NCBI RefSeq assembly: GCF_000317025.1
Contig: NC_019689.1
Coordinates: 3,984,024-4,048,023, forward strand
Direction of reading: 5' to 3'
From: Pleurocapsa sp. PCC 7327
GTDB taxonomy: Bacteria; Cyanobacteriota; Cyanobacteriia; Cyanobacteriales; Microcystaceae
DNA length: 64,000 nt
Part shown: piece after piece, positions 54,765-62,680 of the stretch
Layout: each line of letters starts with the position of its first letter
Numbering within the stretch: the first letter of the stretch is position 1
Notes under the pieces: model-generated
The model's input: the letters and a program-made list of their open reading frames with translations, nothing else
The model's database searches: none
Told to the model about the DNA's origin: nothing
Program-made: the position numbers and the translations under genes

Positions 54765-55130
54765 GTTCAAAACGAATTATTAAGCATTGGTTGGCGGTGG
54801 GGTAAATGTACCTCATCGTAGAGCGCGTGATATAGGGTTTCTAAATAAATCGTAAAATCATTTTATCGTGCGACGACCAACAGGAGTCGCGAGCGAGACG
54901 TTTGCGCAAAGCGAAGTGCCGAAAAGGTCGGATCGCACTACTTTTTACAAATCAAATAGACTTGCTATAGAACGCAGCAGATAAAATGAGCTTGTTGGTA
55001 ATGGTATTTTGAAAAGTAAATGAGGACAACTGCGTTGTTATGGTGTTGCTTTCAATTTAAAGAAATTGTTGTGTCTTTCTCCTGCATATCCGATATAAAG
55101 CGTAAGACTAAATTTTAGGAGTTTTTGGAC
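54765..55130. other. Gap upstream of dndC
   Basis: About 365 bp. No gene recognised. It has the purine-pyrimidine stretch GCGAAGTGCCGAAAAGG and promoter-scale AT-rich DNA. A ribosome site AGGAG at 55117 belongs to dndC. Confidence 0.45.
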
Positions 55131-56675
55131 ATGACGGCAACCCAACCATCTCTATTTCCGTCTCGGACTGTAACTGAGTTGGTAGAAGATATCAAGAAGC
55201 TGACTCAAGAAATCCAGGAGTTGTATTGTCAAGATGCTATTCCCTGGATTATAGGAGTGTCGTGGGGAAAGGATAGCACAGCAGTCTTACAACTTGTCTG
55301 GAATGCGATCGCCGCTTTACCAATAGAAAAGCGACATAAATCTATTCACGTTATAACCACGGATACTTTAGTAGAGAATCCGATTGTTGTTGCCTGGGTA
55401 CGTAAATCAATACGGCAACTTAAAACAGCAGCAAAAAAACAACAAATACCACTAGAAGCTCATTTACTTTATCCAGAGGTTAAAGATAGATACTGGGTAG
55501 GTCTAATTGGAAAAGGTTATCCGGCACCACGCTTAAAATTTCGATGGTGTACTGGGAGACTAAAAATTAATTCGTCTAACCGATTTATCCGTGATGTTAT
55601 ACGTACCTGTGGCGAGACGATTCTTATATTAGGCACTCGAAAAGCTGAAAGTTCCAGACGTGCTGCCGTAATGGAAAAATTAGAAGCAAAGCGAGTACGC
55701 GATCGCTTAAGTCCTAATGCCAGTCTTCCCAATTCCCTGGTTTACAGTCCTATTGAAGACTGGCGTACTGATGAAGTTTGGTTGTACTTAATGCAATGGG
55801 AGAATCCTTGGGGCAATAGCAACAAAGATTTACTTGCCATATATAGAGGAGCAACAGCAGATAATGAATGTCCTTTAGTTGTAGATACTTCAACTCCGAG
55901 TTGCGGCAGTTCTCGATTTGGTTGCTGGGTTTGTACACTGGTTGATAGTGATAAATCTTTATCAGCAATGATCCAAAATGACGAGGAGAAAGAATGGTTA
56001 CAACCGCTAGTAGATCTTCGTCTTGAACTAGATATAGAAAACGATCGCGATAAAAGAGACTTCCGTAGAATCTACGGTAAGGTAGAACTATTTGAACGGA
56101 ATGTAGAAGGTGAAATATCTATCGAACCCATTCCCGGTCCTTATACAAAATACTGGCGGGAACATTGGTTAAGACGAGTCCTCGAAGCACAAGTTAAAGT
56201 CCGTCAAAATGCACCTGAAGAATTTCAAGACATTACCTTAATTACTCCAGAAGAATTGAGTGAAATTCGACGCATCTGGTTAGAAGAAAAACACGAATTT
56301 GATGACAGCTTACCTCGCATTTATGAAGAAGTGACAGGCGAACCTTTTCACGATCGAAGACCTGGAGCAAGTACTAGCTTATTAGGTAGCGATGAATGGG
56401 ATGTATTAGAAGAAATTTGTAGCGACGATGCCATGCACTTAGAATTAATGGCAAGACTCCTCGACACCGAACGCCAATATTACACCAAATCTCGCCGGGT
56501 CGGAATTTATGAAACTCTAGAAAAATGTTTTGAAAGCAGTTCTCGTTCAAAAAAAGAAGCGATAGAAAATGCACATTTAAAACGGAATTTGAAATCTGCT
56601 GCGGGTGAGGGAGATATTAATAAGGTAAAGCAGCTTACCTGGGCAAATATTAAATTCTCGAAGAAAGAGAAATAA
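55131..56675 (+). CDS. dndC: DndC: DNA phosphorothioation sulfurtransferase
   Basis: 514 residues from the ATG at 55131 (AGGAG 9 bases upstream; an upstream TTG is less likely). The PP-loop pyrophosphatase motif reads IGVSWGKDSTAVLQL. Cys that could hold the Fe-S cluster lie in FRWCTGRLKI, DNECPLVV, PSCGSSRFGCWVCTLV. The family (PAPS reductase-like) transfers sulfur to the DNA backbone with the DndD/DndE complex. The frame is complete, unlike the helicase, toxin and dndD. It is separated from them by 360 bp and probably has its own promoter. Confidence 0.93.
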   Translation: MTATQPSLFPSRTVTELVEDIKKLTQEIQELYCQDAIPWIIGVSWGKDSTAVLQLVWNAIAALPIEKRHKSIHVITTDTLVENPIVVAWVRKSIRQLKTAAKKQQIPLEAHLLYPEVKDRYWVGLIGKGYPAPRLKFRWCTGRLKINSSNRFIRDVIRTCGETILILGTRKAESSRRAAVMEKLEAKRVRDRLSPNASLPNSLVYSPIEDWRTDEVWLYLMQWENPWGNSNKDLLAIYRGATADNECPLVVDTSTPSCGSSRFGCWVCTLVDSDKSLSAMIQNDEEKEWLQPLVDLRLELDIENDRDKRDFRRIYGKVELFERNVEGEISIEPIPGPYTKYWREHWLRRVLEAQVKVRQNAPEEFQDITLITPEELSEIRRIWLEEKHEFDDSLPRIYEEVTGEPFHDRRPGASTSLLGSDEWDVLEEICSDDAMHLELMARLLDTERQYYTKSRRVGIYETLEKCFESSSRSKKEAIENAHLKRNLKSAAGEGDINKVKQLTWANIKFSKKEK

Positions 56676-56683
56676 ACCTGCTG

Positions 56684-56800
56684 CTAGGGATTTAAATCCC
56701 TAGCTAATAGCAAAAGTCCTCTTAAGAGGATTTAAACGATTACAAAATTTTAGTCCATTTAAATGGACTTGCACTATTAGCCAAGAAATTAATTTCTTGG
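56684..56800. repeat. Short-palindrome array 2
   Basis: Perfect palindromes in a row: CTAGGGATTTAAATCCCTAG (56684-56703), TCCTCTTAAGAGGA (56717-56730), AGTCCATTTAAATGGACT (56752-56769) and CCAAGAAATTAATTTCTTGG (56781-56800). Spacers are 11-22 bp. Confidence 0.85.
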
Positions 56801-56968
56801 CGAGTGATGAAACAAACTAGAATTCTAGTGCTTAGGAGGATCGCCTTGATGATTATCTTCTTCTAAAGATGCGATCGCTGTTTCTGATTGATGATGTTCT
56901 TTCTGATTAAGAATATAAGTCAACTCCCGCTTGGGAATTAATTCCCACGCTTATCGCAAAAGTCCGCT

Positions 56969-56999
56969 TAAGAGGACATCCCAAAAGTCTATTTTGTCG
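56969..56999 (+). mobile_element. Truncated MITE end, copy 3
   Basis: TAAGAGGACATCCCAAAAGT then CTATTTTGTC matches the left end of the 62269 element. Nothing after TTGTC matches, so this is an end fragment. Confidence 0.6.
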
Positions 57000-57083
57000 A
57001 TCGCGAAATAGTCAATAGTCATTTATCCTTTGCATTTTTGCCAATAACGAATGACCAATGACAAAGGACAAATGACCAATTGA

Positions 57084-57596
57084 TTAACTAGCTAAAACCA
57101 AGTTAACATCATTCGTTCCTTCGGTTTCTCCCTGACCCGATTTAATCTGTTTGCCATTGACTTCGACGGCAAACGGCGTGTTAGCCAGGTTGATATTATA
57201 ATCCGTCTTTTGATCGGTGTAGCCAACGCTAGCAATCATATCGCGTCCCGATTCATTGTAGATGAACGCTAACATCTGGTTCTTGTTTTGTTCGTTGTCG
57301 CGTGCCCAGATAACCATGTAATCTTCTCCCTGATATTCAAAGACTTTGGGCGGACGATTGGCAACGTAACGACCGGGTTTACCAAAGCTTTTGTCGAGAA
57401 AGTCCTGTACGGAACTGGGTTCTACTACAGCATAGGCAACCTCTTGGTTAGAGGTTGCTTGTTGGTCTCCTTGACTTTCATCGACTTTTTCTTCTTGACC
57501 CCGATTGCGTAGATAGTCAACAGCGGCTTTTGTTCCGATGGCACCGACGGCTGCTATACCTGCGCCGATGAGTATGTTACGAAGTTTATTACTCAT
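57084..57596 (-). CDS. Hypothetical protein with N-terminal membrane segment
   Basis: 170 residues. The N-terminus LRNILIGAGIAAVGAIGTKA is a hydrophobic Gly-rich segment, then an acidic/Gln linker and a small alpha-beta domain: VQDFLDKSFGKPGRYV, FEYQGEDYMVIWARDNEQN, IASVGYTDQKTDYNIN. No family recognised. The hydrophobic start could be a signal anchor. Confidence 0.65.
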   Translation of the reverse strand: MSNKLRNILIGAGIAAVGAIGTKAAVDYLRNRGQEEKVDESQGDQQATSNQEVAYAVVEPSSVQDFLDKSFGKPGRYVANRPPKVFEYQGEDYMVIWARDNEQNKNQMLAFIYNESGRDMIASVGYTDQKTDYNINLANTPFAVEVNGKQIKSGQGETEGTNDVNLVLAS

Positions 57597-57835
57597 GATT
57601 TTTCCTCAAAATTCAGCAATTACGGCGGTATTAATTTTCTATTACTTCACAATCTTCTAACTTCTTCCCAAAGATATATCAGCTTACGCAGCAGAACACA
57701 AGACTGTTAAAGGTTTGCGATCGCGCTTTTGAAAAGCTTACCTTTAAAATTGAGATAATTAATATCTACAAGCCAAATCGTGATAAAATTCCTTTTACCA
57801 TTTAAGAAAAAATTGTTGGAAAGGTAAATAGATAG

Positions 57836-57973
57836 ATGGAAGCTGCAATGCTGTTAGCAAAACTACCCGAAGCTTACCAAATTTTCGATCCTCTGGTAGA
57901 TGTTCTGCCGCTCATTCCTCTGTTCTTTCTGTTACTTGCTTTTGTATGGCAAGCTGCTGTTGGATTCAGATAA
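57836..57973 (+). CDS. psbK: Photosystem II protein K
   Basis: 45 residues: [20 protein letters not shown] then [20 protein letters not shown] and AVGFR. The mature protein starts after the short leader; KLPEAY, the single helix and the ending WQAAVGFR are diagnostic. A ribosome site GGAAAGG lies 12 bases upstream. PsbK is a single-helix subunit beside CP43. A terminator follows at 57999, so it is monocistronic. Confidence 0.97.
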   Translation: MEAAMLLAKLPEAYQIFDPLVDVLPLIPLFFLLLAFVWQAAVGFR

Positions 57974-57998
57974 ACTGTTGCATTCGATGAAAAGATTG

Positions 57999-58030
57999 GG
58001 GCATCCGTCGAGGGTGCCCTTCTATTCTTC
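57999..58030 (+). terminator. Terminator of psbK
   Basis: GGGCATCC and GGGTGCCC form an 8-bp stem (one G-T pair) with a 5-nt loop, followed by TTCTATTCTTCTTC. Confidence 0.8.
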
Positions 58031-58183
58031 TTCAATTTTCTAAAACAGAGAAAGCCTCTTCGTTTTCTGTTTTCTCCCTATAACTGGTAGGCTTCTGCCT
58101 TCAATCTTTGTGAGTGCGCTTTGAGTTAAAGAGAAGCTGACGGAATGCTAAATTAGTGCAATGGCGATCGATGCTCAATAGTC

Positions 58184-58906
58184 ATGGTAATTGACGAAGA
58201 AGTAAAATCCCTAATTCAAGCAGTCGATAAAGCCGATTCTGCTGAGGGATTATTAGAAGCTGTAAAAGCGTTGGTGGCAGTTCGTCACGAAGCAGCCATT
58301 CCCACGCTGATTGAAGTTCTCGGTTATAACAATCCGGGTGCAGCCGTTGCCGCAGTAGAGGGATTGATCGATATAGGAGAAGCTGCTGTCTCTCATCTGT
58401 TAGAAAAAATAGATGGCTACAATTATGGAGCCAGAGCTTGGGCAACTCGTGCTTTAGCTGGGATTGGCGACCCACGCGCTCTCGATCTCCTATTAGATGC
58501 AGCCAGTAATGATTTTTCCTTAAGCGTGCGTCGGGCAGCAGCAAAGGGACTCGGCAGTATTCGTTGGTCAAATTTACCAGCCGAGGAAGTTTTACCTGCC
58601 CAAAATAAGGTTCTCGATACTCTCTTGCTCGTTTCTCAGGATGTGGAATGGGTAGTGCGTTACGGAGCGGTTGTGGGATTGCAATCGCTTTCTAGTGCTA
58701 CGGCTAAAACTCTGCCCCATTTTGAGAAACAAATTTTAGCTCGATTTGAACAGATGCTGGAAATAGAGCCAGAATTGATCGTTCGCGTCCGCGTGCAGTT
58801 AGCCTTACAGCAGATTGAGGAAAAGACTGGGAGACGGGGAGACGGGGGGAAAGACAATGCAGGGGGGAAAGGGGAAGAGGGAAAGGGAAAAGATCTATAT
58901 CTATAA
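58184..58906 (+). CDS. cpcF: HEAT-repeat phycobilin lyase, CpcF-like
   Basis: 240 residues of HEAT repeats. The phrases PTLIEVLGYNNPGAAVAAVE, LLEKIDGYNYGARAWATRAL and AGIGDPRALDLLLDAASNDF are those of the CpcE/CpcF lyase family that attaches phycocyanobilin to phycocyanin alpha; CpcF is about 210 residues. A NblB-type HEAT protein is the alternative. The C-terminal 30 residues (TGRRGDGGKDNAGGKGEEGK) come from a G-rich minisatellite run (GGGAGACGGGGAGACGGGG) and are surely a late extension. No cpcE is adjacent. Confidence 0.7.
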   Translation: MVIDEEVKSLIQAVDKADSAEGLLEAVKALVAVRHEAAIPTLIEVLGYNNPGAAVAAVEGLIDIGEAAVSHLLEKIDGYNYGARAWATRALAGIGDPRALDLLLDAASNDFSLSVRRAAAKGLGSIRWSNLPAEEVLPAQNKVLDTLLLVSQDVEWVVRYGAVVGLQSLSSATAKTLPHFEKQILARFEQMLEIEPELIVRVRVQLALQQIEEKTGRRGDGGKDNAGGKGEEGKGKDLYL

Positions 58907-59103
58907 ACATTTCCCCTTTACCCAAAACCCCCTTTCCCAAACCTTTGTGTTTCTCATGTAACCTTTTACCCTAATCCCAATAACCAATGACAAAGGACAA
59001 TTGACTAATCTCCAATCCTTTTATCCAAAAGGGTTTCTAATTAAAAATGCCCGCAAGCTTTAGCCTGGGGCGATTGATTGAAAAAATTTTGTTCATTAGG
59101 TTG

Positions 59104-60726
59104 CTATTGCTTGAAATTATTCAACCATTCTCGCAATTGTTCGCTTGCTAACTCTCTTCCTCCCAAACCGAAGGCGAGCGCGATCGCAGCAGCAATACCG
59201 CCAACCAGTATGCCAAAGGCTAAATTGACAATATTGGGAGCAATTCCCATTTGTTGTAATGCCATTGCCGAAACTAAGACGACAATACTAATTCGAGCCG
59301 TCTGTGCGACAAACCTCGCCTGACGAGTTCCGCCGCTCGCAATCAAATTAAAAGCGAGATTTGCCAGATATAAGCCGATCGCAAATACCACCACGGCAAC
59401 GAGAACTTGACCCGCAATCACTAGCAAACCGCCGACTAACGCTTGTAGCACTTGTATTTGTAGGATATCTACCGCCGTCAAGGTAGCGATCGCCATAATT
59501 GCCACCAAGACAATAATTCCTACCAATTCTGATGGCGTGCGCCTTTGGGGAGGGACAACTTCTACGCCAGGTTCGGGTGGAGGGGGTGAAAGCGCGGCAA
59601 GACCCAACCATTGAAAAACGTTATTGAAGCCGATGCTAGTGAGGATGTTAGTAACTATCTCAGCGATATACCGTCCGCCAACATAAGCAAGCGCTAAAAC
59701 CACTGCGGCTGCAAAAAGCCTGGGCAAAAGGTTCAGAACCTGGTTGAGCATTTGCGTGGCTGGCGCGGAAATTGCTTGAATTTGAAGGGCATCTAAGGCA
59801 GTAATAGCAACGGGAATCAAAATCAAAACATAGACGATCGTGCCTAGAATCTGAGACAAAGGCTGGCGGCCAGCCGTCGCCGATAGTCCAAATCTCTCTC
59901 CAACTCGATCTGTGCCTACAGCAGCTAAAAGATTTGTCACCACCCGGCGCACTATCTGAGCAATCAGCCAACCTACCGCACCAATAAGGATAGCTGCTAA
60001 AACATTGGGCAGAATTGCCAAAATTTCATTGAGCAGCGACTGTATCGGAACTAGCGTTCCCTCTAAGTTAAGAGCGCTCAGAATAGATGGCAAAAAGAGC
60101 AAAAAGATAAACCAATAAAGCGCGTTAGCGATGGTTTCGCTCAAGGCAATCTGGTTTTGTTGAGTCTCATCGCTGATTTGCTGGTTTAATCGCTCGTCGA
60201 TTCGCAATCCCGTAAGGATTCTTACGACTACGAATTTAGTTATCGTCGCCAGTATCCAGGCAATGCCTAACAAAATTACTGCCCCTAACAGTTGCGGCAA
60301 AAAGCTAGTAATCCTTGCTAGCAGAGAATTAAGAGGTTGGGAAACCGCCTCAAGCTGAAGGGCATTTAAAAAAGCAACAATGGCAAAGAGAAGGATCAGC
60401 CAAAACACTAGATCGCCTACCCATTTTTCTACAGGCAGGGATTCTCCTTGCTGCCTTCCACCTATCCAATTGGCAATTTGGTTATCAATCTGGGTTCGAT
60501 TGAGAAGTTTGCGAGTGATTCCTCTAGCAATTAGAGCCACCACCCAACCAACGATTAAGATCAGAATCGCTTTAATTAGGGTGAAAACGTCTTGCCCTAA
60601 TATTTGAGAAATTTGTGCGTTCAATGGTAATGGTTGCTGATTCTGTCCGGATATCTGTGCCAGGATAATCGGCATTAGTATTAGTTTGGGTGCTATGAAG
60701 CCTGTTAGGTAAGTCATTTCTCCCAA
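59104..60726 (-). CDS. Multi-helix membrane protein (TM_helix / MscS-related)
   Basis: 540 residues with at least ten hydrophobic helices arranged as repeating units of the type PLNSLLARITSFLPQLLGAV, SLLNEILAILPNVLAAILIG, MLNQVLNLLPRLFAAAVVL, each followed by GIAWILATITK / GAVGWLIAQIVRR. This is the conserved-TM-helix repeat of CmpX-like proteins related to MscS channels, which are thought to stabilise membranes under mechanical stress. A C-terminal part with LAFGLGGRELASEQLREW resembles the last MscS channel helix. Confidence 0.8.
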   Translation of the reverse strand: MGEMTYLTGFIAPKLILMPIILAQISGQNQQPLPLNAQISQILGQDVFTLIKAILILIVGWVVALIARGITRKLLNRTQIDNQIANWIGGRQQGESLPVEKWVGDLVFWLILLFAIVAFLNALQLEAVSQPLNSLLARITSFLPQLLGAVILLGIAWILATITKFVVVRILTGLRIDERLNQQISDETQQNQIALSETIANALYWFIFLLFLPSILSALNLEGTLVPIQSLLNEILAILPNVLAAILIGAVGWLIAQIVRRVVTNLLAAVGTDRVGERFGLSATAGRQPLSQILGTIVYVLILIPVAITALDALQIQAISAPATQMLNQVLNLLPRLFAAAVVLALAYVGGRYIAEIVTNILTSIGFNNVFQWLGLAALSPPPPEPGVEVVPPQRRTPSELVGIIVLVAIMAIATLTAVDILQIQVLQALVGGLLVIAGQVLVAVVVFAIGLYLANLAFNLIASGGTRQARFVAQTARISIVVLVSAMALQQMGIAPNIVNLAFGILVGGIAAAIALAFGLGGRELASEQLREWLNNFKQ

Positions 60727-60844
60727 AGTTTATTTTGGCTTTAATATACCTGGTTTGATTGGGTTAGGCAAAATTTTGCCAAATTAACTCTAGATAGCAA
60801 TAATTTGTATTATCCTACACAAAGAAGCACTTACAGATCTCAGT

Positions 60845-61036
60845 TTGAATGATACAAAAATTTACTTGCATTGGAGGGAATTAATCCGTTCGGCAATCGC
60901 TAGTTATTTTATAGTATCTCTTTTTCTTCTTTTAAACCTTCAAGAATTTGGCATACTTCCGATTGTATTGGTGTTAATAGTACTTGTAGTATTTTTGATT
61001 ACCACTATTTGCCAAGGTCTAGGAACAGGGATATGA
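60845..61036 (+). CDS. Small two-helix membrane protein
   Basis: 63 residues, SIASYFIVSLFLLLNL-type segment and ILPIVLVLIVLVVFLITTI. Start by ATG or GTG upstream is not certain. Its stop overlaps the next start by 4 bases (ATGA at 61033), so it is likely a translationally coupled partner of the pentapeptide protein. Confidence 0.5.
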   Translation: MNDTKIYLHWRELIRSAIASYFIVSLFLLLNLQEFGILPIVLVLIVLVVFLITTICQGLGTGI

Positions 61037-61497
61037 GTAGGGATAGTGGCATTAACAGTAACTATACTGATAGCAGTGCTAGCGGTATGGGGGGAGCGAA
61101 GTCCGGGGCATTAGTAGTAGGAATTATTGGAACGGGTGCGCTACTCGATCTTGCTTGCCTTAGAACAACTTATCTTCAAAACGCAAAATTAAGGTACTTA
61201 TTAATTACTGGTAAAGGACAGAATAAAAACTTCAATCGCCAAGGTTTGCAAGGTATTAATCTACAGGAATTTGAGCTAACAGGCGCTAGTTTTGTAGATG
61301 CAGATCTTAGCCAAGTTAACTTGCAGGAAACCAAATTATTTGAAGCAAAGCTAGTACGAACAAATCTAGACCAAGCTAACTTAAGTAATGCTCGTCTTAC
61401 CGGAGCGTATATTGAAAACTGGGGAATTACGAGGAAAACTAGATTTGATGGAGTTCGATGCGAATACGTTATTAGCCCATTCAGCCTGAAAACCTGA
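61033..61497 (+). CDS. Pentapeptide repeat protein
   Basis: 154 residues from the ATG at 61033. After a Ser/Gly-rich linker and one hydrophobic segment (SGALVVGIIGTGALLDLA), the C-terminal half has A(D/N)LSXX-type pentapeptide repeats: LQEFELTGASFVDADLSQV, NLQETKLFEAKLVRTNLDQA, NLSNARLTGAYIENW. The quadrilateral helix fold is expected; function is unknown. It is probably membrane-tethered with the small protein before it. Confidence 0.8.
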   Translation: MSRDSGINSNYTDSSASGMGGAKSGALVVGIIGTGALLDLACLRTTYLQNAKLRYLLITGKGQNKNFNRQGLQGINLQEFELTGASFVDADLSQVNLQETKLFEAKLVRTNLDQANLSNARLTGAYIENWGITRKTRFDGVRCEYVISPFSLKT

Positions 61498-61523
61498 GAT
61501 CTTGTAGTAGTTGCATCATCCGC

Positions 61524-61630
61524 CGGGGAATTAATTCCCCGTCTCGTATATCAAGTCCATTTTAATGGACTGAAACACTTCTTTAGTCGTCTTGAGACGA
61601 TTTTATATATGAAGCAGCGATTTTAATCGA
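61524..61630. repeat. Short-palindrome array 3
   Basis: CGGGGAATTAATTCCCCG (61524-61541), AGTCCATTTTAATGGACT (61554-61571), TCGTCTTGAGACGA (61587-61600) and GCGATTTTAATCGA (61617-61630), imperfect in the centre. The AGTCCATT...AATGGACT unit is shared with array 2. Confidence 0.8.
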
Positions 61631-61755
61631 GGGACGGTCATTGACCAATAGTACAAGACTCAGTTGTCGGCGTTAAAGGGCGAAGATGATAAACATCTCC
61701 ACCCCAACAATTGTCAGCTAGTGAGCAACGTCTAAGAAGGATTTAATCTTTCAGC

Positions 61756-62049
61756 TTAGTATCGCTTCGAGTAGTTGCTATTGCTACGACCGTTGTCGCC
61801 ATTGTTTTCGCGAGGTTTCGCTTGATTGACTTTCATCTCGCGACCGTACCACTCAGCCCCATCGAGGGCTTCAATGGCAGATGTTTCTTCAGCTGCCGTT
61901 TCCATTTCTACAAAAGCAAAGCCGCGCATGCGACCCGTTTCGCGGTCGGTGGGAATGTGAACTCGTTTGACAGAACCATATTCCGCAAATACGGAATTAA
62001 GATCTGCTTGTGTAACCTCGTAAGATAAGTTACCTACAAAAATAGACAT
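61756..62049 (-). CDS. RRM-type RNA-binding protein (Rbp)
   Basis: 97 residues from the ATG at 62049 with AGGAG 7 bases upstream. RNP2 reads MSIFVGNLSYEVT and RNP1 RMRGFAFVEMETA, and the tail is Gly/Asn/Arg-rich (NNGDNGRSNSNYSKRY). Cyanobacterial Rbp proteins bind RNA, and several are induced by cold or direct thylakoid mRNA localisation. A longer upstream reading is not supported. Confidence 0.93.
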   Translation of the reverse strand: MSIFVGNLSYEVTQADLNSVFAEYGSVKRVHIPTDRETGRMRGFAFVEMETAAEETSAIEALDGAEWYGREMKVNQAKPRENNGDNGRSNSNYSKRY

Positions 62050-62680
62050 AGATTGTCTCCTAGATCGGAAGGTGTGTAGAGATTGAGATTTCGGAGAGAA
62101 TCCTGCCAAGACTAAATCAGAAAAACCTGTCAATACTAATAACAAACTCTGCTACCGATATTTTTCTCAATTGATATTATCATCATAGCACTAAATTTTT
62201 GTTTTGCTCCTGAGCGTAAACATCAAGAATTTTCTGGCGTAAATCAATCGAATTACAATCCAGGCTCTAAGAGGACATCCCAAAAGTCCATTTTGTCATT
62301 TCCAGTGCAGTAAAACGTAACGAAGAATCTCTGTTTGGAGTTGGTCTACTCAGATGTTTCGCTTCGCGATCGCTACGCTCAACATGACGAAGTGCTTTTC
62401 AGGCTCCGCCGTCTCGCGGCGGAGTACCTTGCACCTTCTATACTTCTGGGACAACCTCTAAACAACGTACTTGGCAACTAGAAAAAGCAAAAGAAATTTT
62501 GCTTGGCTAGCGATCGCTCCAAACTCCAATCGTACTGGCACGTAATTTAGGCAGAACGGGACAATCTATTGAGGTAAAAACTCTCGCTCGGTTAACCAAA
62601 GAAGATGTCAACTTGCAAACAAAAGTTAAGCGATCGAAGCGCCCAAAAACTTCGAGGCAAGATTTTATATCGTTTTGATA
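62050..62680. other. Intergenic region with MITE copy 2
   Basis: 631 bp between rbp and hemN. 62269-62461 is a repeat element (next entry). 62462-62680 includes AGTGGCACG-like DNA with no convincing gene; the fragment reading ARNLGRTGQSIEVKTLARL then TKEDVNLQTKVK near 62540-62630 could be a short remnant of a plus-strand gene. Confidence 0.45.
62269..62461 (+). mobile_element. MITE-like repeat, copy 2 (longest)
   Basis: Begins TAAGAGGACATCCCAAAAGT and ends ACTTCTGGGACAACCTCTAA. The inverse of the end is TTAGAGGTTGTCCCAGAAGT, so 20-bp ends match at about 15 positions. TA lies at both edges, as in IS630/mariner-type elements. A perfect hairpin GCTCCGCC...GGCGGAG sits at 62403-62422. No open frame. 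Confidence 0.75.

Larger units (their letters stand above)
56676..57083. other. Intergenic region with palindromes and a gene remnant
   Basis: 408 bp. It holds palindrome array 2 (56684-56800), a remnant reading RELTYILNQKEHHQSETA then EEDNHQGDPPKH and a stop on the minus strand (about 56924-56828), a palindrome TGGGAATTAATTCCCA (56932-56947), a truncated MITE end (56969-56999) and CCAATGACAAAGGAC-type short repeats near 57050. Confidence 0.5.

Noticed and set aside
56684-56800. CRISPR-like array near the Dnd genes
   Set aside because: The palindromes differ in sequence from one another; no direct repeat of 25-40 bp is present and no cas gene is near.
62462-62680. Toxin-antitoxin or transposase gene upstream of hemN
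   Set aside because: The only readable pieces are short and broken; no family could be supported.
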